DNA of 19,929 nucleotides from DATJUC01 sp035502675 (GTDB lineage Bacteria > Vulcanimicrobiota > Vulcanimicrobiia > Vulcanimicrobiales > Vulcanimicrobiaceae). Below the pieces are notes generated by a model. The model worked only from the letters and a program-made list of their open reading frames with translations. It was not told the DNA's origin and did not search any database. This document shows positions 1-6,524 of this stretch, one piece after another. The stretch covers positions 1-19,929 of the forward strand of contig DATJUC010000142.1 of NCBI GenBank assembly GCA_035502675.1, given 5' to 3'. Each line of letters begins with the position of its first letter. The first letter of the stretch is position 1. A program made the position numbers and the translations under genes.

Positions 1-207
1 GATTCCTACCGCCTCGACGCCGAGGACTGGACCTGGTACCACATCGTGCCCTCGATTCTCTACGTTCTGCTTTTTGCCGGATCGCTGTTCCTCGGCGCCG
101 CGCACCAGGCCGGCGTCTACGCCGTCGCGGCGGCCGTTCTCGGGCTGCTCTTCGTCGGCGTCCGAAACTCCTGGGACGTCGTGACCTATCTCGTCGTGCG
201 GCGTTAA
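1..207 (+). CDS. Hypothetical membrane protein, C-terminal end (partial)
   Basis: Frame 1 is open from the window edge to a TAA at 205-207, giving the last 68 residues of a protein whose start lies outside. Two hydrophobic stretches are visible: one around residues 16-34 (after an aromatic WTWYH segment) and one around 38-54. A short tail follows, with the motif RNSWDVVTYLVVRR. This looks like an integral inner-membrane protein with at least two helices in the visible part. I do not recognise the family. It is followed by 84 bases without a gene, which contain the promoter of the next operon. Confidence 0.75.
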   Translation, partial: DSYRLDAEDWTWYHIVPSILYVLLFAGSLFLGAAHQAGVYAVAAAVLGLLFVGVRNSWDVVTYLVVRR

Positions 208-256
208 TCACAAAACCAGCGACGATCAAAAAGGGCTCAAAGTCGCGCCGCCGCGG

Positions 257-285
257 TTGCGGTCGCGCCGAACCGCCGTTAGGCT
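257..285 (+). promoter_or_regulatory. Predicted promoter of the propeller operon (leaderless type)
   Basis: TTGCGG at 257-262 and TAGGCT at 280-285 are separated by 17 bp. The -10-like element fits TANNNT and ends exactly 6 nt before the ATG at 292, so transcription would start at or very near the start codon. No Shine-Dalgarno sequence is visible. The same geometry recurs at other starts in this window, which is the main support. Confidence 0.5.
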
Positions 286-291
286 AAGATC

Positions 292-1245
292 ATGGAGCGG
301 CGACACGAGCGCGTCATTCTTACGTACGCCGCGGCTGCGACGATCGCGTTTGGGTGCGCCGGCGCCGTGCCCCGAAGCGGCGCCGCTGCTGCGCAGGTTT
401 TCGCTCCGGGTATCGTATCGGGCCCGGCCGACGACGCGTCTCCGGCATTCGCGCCCGACGGAAAGGCGATCTACTTTGCGCGGAGCGGCGACGGAACCTC
501 GACGGTTCTCGAGTCACATCTCGTAAAAGGCCGCTGGTCGCGTCCGGAAATCGCGCCGTTTTCCGGACGATGGAGCGATCAGCATCCCAGCATGGCTCCC
601 GACGGATCGTACGTGATTTTCGTCTCCACGCGCCCCGTTCCCGGCACGGCCGGTCACGTTGCCAATCTTTGGCGCGTCGACCGTACGGCGCGAGGGTGGA
701 GCGCGCCGCGGCATCTTCCGGCGACGGTCAATATCGGCCGGCAGATCTTCGCTCCAAGCGTCGCCGCCGACGGAACGATCTATTTTCTCTCGATCTCGAG
801 GGGCGGCTCGTTTCAACTCTACGACGCGCGCTATCGAAACGGCTCGTACGAAGCGGCAACGAGGGTTTCGTTCAGCACTCCGGCGACCGCCGATGTCGAT
901 CCGCAGATCGCGCCCGACGGAACGTTTATCGTCTTCGCCAGCTCCGGCCGAAGCGGCGCCGCCGACACGTTCGAGCACCTGTTCGTTGCGGCGTACCGCA
1001 ACGGCACGTGGACGAACCTCCATCGGCTGCGCTATCGCGGCGACGAGGCGAACGGCGGAAGCAACGACAACGAACCGCGGCTTTCGCCGGACGGACGCAG
1101 GCTCTATTTCACGAGCGATCGTACGTTGCCGATCCGGTATCCGCGAACCCGCCCACGGGCCCAGGCCGATCTCGCGCGCATCCAGTCTTGGGACAACGGC
1201 AATACCAACGTCTGGAGCCTTCCGTTCGCAGGCCCTGGATCGTGA
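292..1245 (+). CDS. Secreted PD40/TolB-like beta-propeller protein (paralogue 1)
   Basis: A 317-residue exported protein. The N-terminus has a basic start and a hydrophobic core (residues 8-25) with a Cys at 22 in an AFGC context, a poor lipobox, so either a lipoprotein or a cleaved signal peptide is possible. Five PD40 repeats of the type (A/S)PDGxxIxF are visible at about residues 50-64, 98-112, 154-167, 203-217 and 260-275. This is the blade signature of TolB-like propellers. Such domains usually bind proteins or ligands, and no catalytic residues can be named. The stop shares bases with the GTG of the next gene, a paralogue of the same length. Translation probably starts on a leaderless mRNA. 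Specific function is unknown. Confidence 0.85.
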   Translation: MERRHERVILTYAAAATIAFGCAGAVPRSGAAAAQVFAPGIVSGPADDASPAFAPDGKAIYFARSGDGTSTVLESHLVKGRWSRPEIAPFSGRWSDQHPSMAPDGSYVIFVSTRPVPGTAGHVANLWRVDRTARGWSAPRHLPATVNIGRQIFAPSVAADGTIYFLSISRGGSFQLYDARYRNGSYEAATRVSFSTPATADVDPQIAPDGTFIVFASSGRSGAADTFEHLFVAAYRNGTWTNLHRLRYRGDEANGGSNDNEPRLSPDGRRLYFTSDRTLPIRYPRTRPRAQADLARIQSWDNGNTNVWSLPFAGPGS

Positions 1246-2195
1246 GCGTTCGCCGGACGATCGCAGCCGGCGTCGCGATTTCGATCGCACTCGCGGGTTT
1301 GGCCGCGTACGCCGACGTGCCGGCTCCGGCACCGGCGGTCTTCGCGCCCGGCGTGGTTTCGGGAGAAGTCGACAGCGCGCCGGTGTTTTCGCCTGACGGA
1401 AAAACGATGCTGTTCACGCGCAGCGCGACGGTCCTGGAGTCTCGCCGCACCGGCGACGGATGGTCGCAGCCGTCGATCGCTGCCTTTTCGGGCGTCTGGC
1501 CCGACATGGATCCCGCCTTCGCGCCGGACGGCAGCTACGTCGTCTTCGTCTCGCGGCGACCCGTCGGTAATGCGCGTCCGGCAAATCTCTGGCGAGTCGA
1601 TCGCACGCCGGCCGGCTGGGGCTCGCCAGTGCGCTTGCCGGACCGCGTGAATCTCAACGCCTACGTCTTCGCGCCGAGCATCGCCGCCGATGGGACGCTC
1701 TACTTCCTACGCAGTAGCGCGCGCTTCGAGCACCAGCTCTATCGCGCGAGGCTGCGCAACGGCAGCTATCTCGCGCCCGAAGCGCTCTCGTTCAGCAATC
1801 CGGCCACCAAGGATTACGATCCCGGCGTCGCGCCGGATCAGTCTTATATCGTCTTCGCGAGCTTGGGACGAAACGGCGCCGCCGACAAACAGCTCCATCT
1901 CTTCATCGCGTTTGCCCGCGGCGACGGCTGGAGCGGCGTGCAGCGCCTGCGTTACGCCGGCGACGTCGCACGCGGTTCGGGAAGCGATAGTGGCCCGCTC
2001 GTCGCTGCCGATGGAACGACGCTCTACTTCGTCAGCAACCGCATCGTGCGGCCGCCAATGCCGCGCACGCTCGCGCAAGCCGAGATCGACCTGCGGCGGC
2101 TCCAACAATGGAACAACGGCAACTCCAACGCGTGGCGCCTCGATCTGCAGGCCGTCCTTCCGGAGCTCCGCGCTTCGGCTTCGGCGTCGCCGTGA
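1242..2195 (+). CDS. Secreted PD40/TolB-like beta-propeller protein (paralogue 2)
   Basis: Starts at GTG 1242 inside a GTGA overlap with the upstream stop. This start gives a clean signal peptide (VRRTIAAGVAISIALAGLAAYA, cleavage near residue 24) and exactly 317 residues, like its neighbour. It shares the whole architecture of paralogue 1: VFAPG(I/V)VSG at the mature start, ANLWRVDRT, FAPS(V/I)AADGT, HRLRY/QRLRY and the closing W(D/N)NGN(T/S)N. About half the aligned positions look identical by eye. PD40 repeats lie near residues 46-59, 90-104, 143-156, 193-206 and 251-265. This is a tandem gene duplication, and the GTGA overlap implies translational coupling. The frame is open far upstream of 1242, but that part is a GC-rich shadow of paralogue 1. 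Confidence 0.85.
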   Translation: MSVRRTIAAGVAISIALAGLAAYADVPAPAPAVFAPGVVSGEVDSAPVFSPDGKTMLFTRSATVLESRRTGDGWSQPSIAAFSGVWPDMDPAFAPDGSYVVFVSRRPVGNARPANLWRVDRTPAGWGSPVRLPDRVNLNAYVFAPSIAADGTLYFLRSSARFEHQLYRARLRNGSYLAPEALSFSNPATKDYDPGVAPDQSYIVFASLGRNGAADKQLHLFIAFARGDGWSGVQRLRYAGDVARGSGSDSGPLVAADGTTLYFVSNRIVRPPMPRTLAQAEIDLRRLQQWNNGNSNAWRLDLQAVLPELRASASASP

Positions 2196-3499
2196 CGGGC
2201 GCGGCTCGGGCGTGCCGGCCGGCCACGATCGTCCTCGCCGTCGCCGCTTCGCTGGTGCTTCCGGCGAAGGGTGACGCCGCGAACGGGCTGCCGGCGATCG
2301 CGCAGTTCGCAGGGCTGCTCGAGGCGATGCACCGCGCGCACGCCACGGCGAGTTGGCCGGCCTACAAGGCGCGTGCGACCGAGTTGCTCGATCTCCTGAA
2401 CGGCTCGCCGGACGCGATCCTCGAAGTGGCGCGCGCCGACGCGGTACTCGGCAACGATTCGGCCGCCCTGGCCGATCTGCAGAGCGTTGCGGTGATGGGT
2501 CAGTCGCGCGCTGAGGTCGTGGAGGCGCTTCCTGAATTCTCGCGCCTGAAGTCGGGCCCGCGGTTCGTCCGGATTTTGCGCGAAATGGCGGCCAACGCAG
2601 CGCCGGTTTCGCGAGCGACGCAGGCGTTCGCGTTGGCCGATCCCGGGCTGGTGCCCGAAGACATCGACTACGACGCGCGCTCCCGCCGCTTCTTCATTAC
2701 CAGCGTCCTCGAGAAAAAAGTCGTCGCGCTCGACCCGGCAGGACGCGTCTCGGACTTCGCGCGAGCGCCTGACGGTTGGCCGATGCTGGCCCTCAAGGTC
2801 GACGCGCGGCGCAGCCTGGTGTGGGCGACCGAGGACGCAATCGAGGGCTTCGCCTCCGTGGCCAAAGCCGATTGGGGCCGCTCCGCGCTCCTCGCATACG
2901 ACCTCTCCTCCCGAAAGCTCGTTCTCCGAGCCGAAGCGCCGAAAGGGGCGCAGCTCGGCGATATGACGCTGGCGCCCGACGGAGCGCCGCTCGTGTCGGA
3001 CGGCACCGGCGGCGTGCTGTATACGTTCGACCAACGCCATGCGCGGTTGAAACCGGTCGACACCCGCGACTTCATCTCGCCGCAAACGCCGGCCTATGCC
3101 GCGCCCGCGATGGTTTTCGTGCCGGACTACGTGCGCGGCATCGGTTTGCTCGATTTGAAAAGCCGGCACGTACGCTGGCTGCCGATGGACCGCCGCTTCG
3201 CGCTCGAGGGAACCGACGGCTTGTACTATTACCGCGGCCGGTTGATCGCGGTGCAGAACGGAACGTTGCCCGAGCGCGTCGTGACCTTCGCGCTCGCCGC
3301 CAATCGCACGCGCGTCGTGGCGCAGCGCGTCGTCGAAAGCGGCACGTCGCGCTTGGATCCGACGCACGGGGTCGTCGTCGGCAACGAATTCTACTACCTC
3401 GCGAACGTAGGCTGGAACCGGCTGGATGCACGCGGGACGGTCAAGCCCGGCGCGACGCTGACGCCGGCTCACGTCGAGCGCGCGCGGATCGAGGAGTGA
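2192..3499 (+). CDS. Exported protein with helical N-domain and SMP-30/NHL-like propeller
   Basis: The chosen start is GTG 2192, again in a GTGA overlap with the preceding stop. It gives 435 residues with a signal peptide (hydrophobic core about residues 10-27). An ATG at 2108 lies inside the previous gene and would bury the signal peptide. Residues 35-145 are Ala/Leu-rich and helical, resembling TPR-type repeats. From about residue 150 there is a beta-propeller with SMP-30/gluconolactonase-like phrasing: DIDYDARSRRFFITS, VVALDPAGRVSDFA, LGDMTLAPDGAPLVSD and a GIGLLDL strand. An enzymatic role is not established, because the metal ligands of true SMP-30 lactonases cannot be assigned by eye. 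It is the third gene of the coupled propeller operon and ends 6 bp from the convergent GntR gene. Confidence 0.8.
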   Translation: MTGAARACRPATIVLAVAASLVLPAKGDAANGLPAIAQFAGLLEAMHRAHATASWPAYKARATELLDLLNGSPDAILEVARADAVLGNDSAALADLQSVAVMGQSRAEVVEALPEFSRLKSGPRFVRILREMAANAAPVSRATQAFALADPGLVPEDIDYDARSRRFFITSVLEKKVVALDPAGRVSDFARAPDGWPMLALKVDARRSLVWATEDAIEGFASVAKADWGRSALLAYDLSSRKLVLRAEAPKGAQLGDMTLAPDGAPLVSDGTGGVLYTFDQRHARLKPVDTRDFISPQTPAYAAPAMVFVPDYVRGIGLLDLKSRHVRWLPMDRRFALEGTDGLYYYRGRLIAVQNGTLPERVVTFALAANRTRVVAQRVVESGTSRLDPTHGVVVGNEFYYLANVGWNRLDARGTVKPGATLTPAHVERARIEE

Positions 3500-3505
3500 G
3501 GCGCG

Positions 3506-4186
3506 CTATGCGAGGTTCCCGCTGATGCCCTCGAGCGATGCGTTCAGATGGCGGCGAACGAAGCGGCAAGCTTCGCGCACGTCGCCTTCCGCGATAGCGT
3601 CGCAGAGGGCCGCGTGCAGCGTGTCCTTCTCGGCCACCATGTACGACTCGGTCATCGCGGCGACCAGCAGCGGCTGAACCGCCGCGATAAACGATTCGTA
3701 GACGCCGAGCAGCGCGCGGTTCTTGGCCGCGCGCGCGATCGCTAAGTGAAACGCGAAATCGGCAGCGGTGTAAGCCGCCACGTCGCGTTTGGCAATCGCG
3801 TGCGTTCGTTTCTTGAGCGCGGCCCGCATGGCTGCCACGTCGCGCGCGTTGCGCCGGCTTGCGGCCAGCTCGGCCAAGGGCAGCTCGAGAAAAAGCCGAG
3901 CTTCGTAAATGTCCGCAAGGTCGGCGCGGCCGACGCGCTCCTCGAACGACTCGCTGGGGGCGCGCGACGCCACGAACGTCCCCTGCCCGTGACGCACCTG
4001 CACGACGCCGCGATTGGCAAGCACGCGCATCGCTTCGCGCACGGTGGACCTGCCGACGCCGAACATCTCGCACAGCTCGGTTTCGTTGGGAAGCCGGTCC
4101 CCGACGCGATAGGTTCGATCGTCGACCAGCGCGCGAACGCGCTCGATCACCTGGTCGGTCAAGCCTTGACGGACGACGGTTTGCAC
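3506..4186 (-). CDS. FadR-subfamily GntR transcriptional regulator (FCD domain)
   Basis: A 226-residue regulator from a GTG at 4186. Residues 8-72 form the GntR winged helix: LTDQVIERVRALV, then RLPNETELCEMFGVGRSTVR and the wing VVQVRHGQGTFV. Residues 90-215 form the all-helical FCD effector domain. It keeps the metal-ligand pattern Asp143-x3-His147, His191 and His213, so a metal plus a small carboxylate-type effector is likely (family knowledge). It is transcribed away from the phosphoesterase operon with only about 75 bp between starts, so it probably controls that operon and itself. No Shine-Dalgarno or clear -10 is visible ahead of the start. The effector cannot be predicted. Confidence 0.9.
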   Translation of the reverse strand: MQTVVRQGLTDQVIERVRALVDDRTYRVGDRLPNETELCEMFGVGRSTVREAMRVLANRGVVQVRHGQGTFVASRAPSESFEERVGRADLADIYEARLFLELPLAELAASRRNARDVAAMRAALKKRTHAIAKRDVAAYTAADFAFHLAIARAAKNRALLGVYESFIAAVQPLLVAAMTESYMVAEKDTLHAALCDAIAEGDVREACRFVRRHLNASLEGISGNLA

Positions 4187-4244
4187 TTGCGGCAGGTTCG
4201 CCGGCCGCGGGCACCGGCTCCTTGAGTGGCCGTGGCGGCCCCCC

Positions 4245-4267
4245 GTGACAGCAGGTCACATGATGTG
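4245..4267. promoter_or_regulatory. Candidate operator in the GntR/phosphoesterase divergent region
   Basis: Two overlapping inverted repeats lie here. One is GTGAC-N5-GTCAC at 4245-4259, with perfect 5-bp arms. The other is CACAT-N-ATGTG at 4257-4267, across the start codons at 4260 and 4263. They sit in the only intergenic space between the divergent regulator and its neighbour, where a FadR-type repressor would be expected to bind. The arms are short, so chance cannot be excluded. Confidence 0.35.
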
Positions 4268-6524
4268 CACGGCCAACAGGGCTGGCGTGAGGAAGTGTTC
4301 GCGTCTTTCGTATCTCGGCGTCACTGCGGCTGCCGTACTAATGCTCGCCGCAACGAGCGCCGGCGCACAGCGTTCCGGCGCCGTGCTGCCGAACGGCTGG
4401 GTGCTCTCCGTACCGGCGGAAGCGCCCACCGAAACCGGCACGCTGCCGCAAGGCGCCGCGGCTTCGCCCGACGGGAACACGCTTGCGGTGGTCGAGGCCG
4501 GCTACAATCCGCCGTCGCTACGGTTGTACCACCTTCCCGAGCTTCTTCTTACGGCGACGTTCAAGTTGAAGGACGCGTATGGCCGGCCGCTCTGGCTGGA
4601 CCCAAGCCACGTTTTGATTGCCGGCGCGAGTGCCGATGCGCTATTCGACGTCGACGTCGCGGATCGCACCGTCCGGACGGTCGCGATGCCGGCACGCTCG
4701 TATCCCGTCAGCGTCGCCGCCGACGGCTCGACCATCGCCGTGGCCACCGACGGCGACACGGCGGTGCGGATCGGAACGCTCGGCGGCGTCGCTCGCGCGA
4801 AGCCCATTCCGATCGGCGGTCACGTCGGCGGACTCGCCTTCTCAAACGACGGCACGCTGTTCGCCTCCAACGCTTCGAGCGACGACGTCGTCGCGGTCGA
4901 CGGCCAAACGCTCGCAGCGCGCCGATTCCGCACCGGCCTGCATCCGACCGCACTCCTCGTCGCGGGCAACGATCTTTACGTCGCCGAGAGCGACGCGGGC
5001 ACCGTCGGCGAGTACGACGCGTCGACGGGACGCCGGCTCGCCGAAGCTTACGTCGGCAATCTCGCGGCCGGCATGCACCTGGACGGCACCTCGCCGAACG
5101 CACTCGCGCGGAAGGGAAGCGACGTGCTCGCGAGCCTGGGCGCATCCAACGCGGTCGCGGTCATCGCGAACGGCGCGGTTGCGGCGCGCATTCCCACCGG
5201 GTGGTATCCGACCGACGTCGTGCCGATCGGAAGCCGGATCTACGTCGTCGACGGAAAGGGCGAAGGAACGCATCCGAATCCGTACTTCGCGCCGTTCGCG
5301 AAGGGCGATCGCGGGTACGTCGCCACCCTGCAAACCGGCTCCCTCCGGGCATACGGCGGCGACGCGGCAACTGCGGACGGGTATTCGTACGGCGCGCTGG
5401 GTTCGGCCGCGTTCCCGGGCGATCCCGTCGTGCATCAAGGCGGACCGATCCGACACGTCTTCTTCATCTTGAAAGAGAACCGGACGTACGATCAGGTGCT
5501 CGGCGACGTGCCGGCCGGAAACGGCGACGCGCAGCTGGCGTGGTTCGGCGCAAAAGTGACGCCGAACCAGCACGCGCTTGCTGCCCGGTACGGTCTCTTC
5601 GACAACACCTACGCCAGCGGCGAGGTGAGCGAGAGCGGTCACTACTGGGCGGACGCTGCGTTCGTGAACGACTACGTCGAACGCACCTGGCCGTCGGTCT
5701 ACGCCAACCGCGACACCGTCGACGACCATCTCTCCAACATCGGAACGGCGCTCTCGCGAAACGGCTACATCTGGCAAGCGGCGCGCGCCGCCGGGGTCAC
5801 GTTTCGCAACTACGGCGAGATGGCCAACGTCCCCGACGCGCTAGGGCCCGGCGTGGCAACCGGCAAGAGCTTCGGCGGCATGTCCGATCCGCACTACGTC
5901 GGCTGGAATCTCGACTACAGCGACCTCGACCGCGAACGCGAGTGGCAGCGCGACTTCCTCGATCTCGTTCGGCGCCACGCGGTTCCGCAGCTCGAATACG
6001 TATGGCTGCCGAACGATCATACCTACGGCAGCCGCGCCGGGAAGTTGACGCCGATCGCCTACGCGGCGCAGAACGATTACGCGCTCGGGCGGATGATCGA
6101 AACGATCTCGCATTCGCCGATTTGGGCATCCTCGGCGATCTTCGTCACCGAAGACGACGCCCAAGACGGTCCGGATCACGTCAGCGACCAGCGCACGACC
6201 TGCTTCGTGGTCTCGCCGTATTCGCGCGGCGGCCTGCAGCACGCGCACTATTCGACGGTCAGCATTCTGCGCACCATGGAGATCCTGCTGGGATTGAAGC
6301 CGCTGTCGGAATACGATGCGACGGCCGTCCCGATGTACGCGGCGTTTTCGCAGGCAGCCCGCCTGCAGCCGTTCGAGGCGATCGCGCCCAAGGTTAGCCT
6401 CACCGCGCGAAATCGCGCGACTGCCTACGCCGCAGGCCTCAGCGCCCGGCTCGACTTCACGCGTCCGGACGCGATCGACGGACGCACGATGGTGCGCATC
6501 CTGTCACACAACCGCGGCGAATGA
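4263..6524 (+). CDS. YncE-like propeller / phosphoesterase (alkaline phosphatase superfamily) fusion
   Basis: A 753-residue exported protein. ATG 4263 is chosen because AGCAGG (4250-4255) lies 7 nt upstream; ATG 4260 and GTG 4245 are also in frame. The signal peptide covers about residues 1-36 (ending TSAGA). Residues 40-370 form a YncE-type propeller (AASPDGNTLAVVEAG, SVAADGSTIAVATDGD, LAFSNDGTLFASNASSDDVVAVD). Residues 395-690 form a PF04185-type phosphoesterase domain: KENRTYD at 404-410 (Glu405/Asn406 match the metal/active-site pair of AcpA-like enzymes), SESGH at 456-460, LPNDHT, and TEDDAQDGPDHV from 629. The known architecture is the bifunctional YncE/alkaline phosphatase family protein. 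The enzyme should hydrolyse phosphoesters outside the inner membrane; the substrate is unknown. It overlaps the next gene by ATGA. Confidence 0.88.
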   Translation: MCTANRAGVRKCSRLSYLGVTAAAVLMLAATSAGAQRSGAVLPNGWVLSVPAEAPTETGTLPQGAAASPDGNTLAVVEAGYNPPSLRLYHLPELLLTATFKLKDAYGRPLWLDPSHVLIAGASADALFDVDVADRTVRTVAMPARSYPVSVAADGSTIAVATDGDTAVRIGTLGGVARAKPIPIGGHVGGLAFSNDGTLFASNASSDDVVAVDGQTLAARRFRTGLHPTALLVAGNDLYVAESDAGTVGEYDASTGRRLAEAYVGNLAAGMHLDGTSPNALARKGSDVLASLGASNAVAVIANGAVAARIPTGWYPTDVVPIGSRIYVVDGKGEGTHPNPYFAPFAKGDRGYVATLQTGSLRAYGGDAATADGYSYGALGSAAFPGDPVVHQGGPIRHVFFILKENRTYDQVLGDVPAGNGDAQLAWFGAKVTPNQHALAARYGLFDNTYASGEVSESGHYWADAAFVNDYVERTWPSVYANRDTVDDHLSNIGTALSRNGYIWQAARAAGVTFRNYGEMANVPDALGPGVATGKSFGGMSDPHYVGWNLDYSDLDREREWQRDFLDLVRRHAVPQLEYVWLPNDHTYGSRAGKLTPIAYAAQNDYALGRMIETISHSPIWASSAIFVTEDDAQDGPDHVSDQRTTCFVVSPYSRGGLQHAHYSTVSILRTMEILLGLKPLSEYDATAVPMYAAFSQAARLQPFEAIAPKVSLTARNRATAYAAGLSARLDFTRPDAIDGRTMVRILSHNRGE

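Noticed and set aside
354..1241. Upstream extension of the second PD40 gene to 354
   Set aside because: The extension lies wholly inside paralogue 1 and reads as Arg-rich shadow. GTG 1242 gives a signal peptide and equal length to the paralogue.
2108..2191. ATG 2108 as start of the SMP-30-like gene
   Set aside because: It would put 28 residues before the signal peptide and overlap the previous gene by 88 bases, whereas GTG 2192 repeats the GTGA coupling seen just upstream.
2024..3472. A long open minus-strand frame (482 codons) opposite the SMP-30-like gene
   Set aside because: Arg/Ala/Val-rich sequence with no recognisable domain. It is a high-GC shadow of a plus-strand gene with a signal peptide and coherent propeller motifs.
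3477..3507. AGCGCGC/GCGCGCT inverted repeat between the SMP-30-like and GntR genes as terminator
   Set aside because: The arms are simple alternating GC of the kind common in this genome, with a 17-nt loop and no T-tract.
4226..6397. A 723-codon plus-strand open frame overlapping the phosphoesterase gene
   Set aside because: Low-complexity Arg-rich translation. The frame starting at 4263 has the signal peptide and all catalytic motifs.
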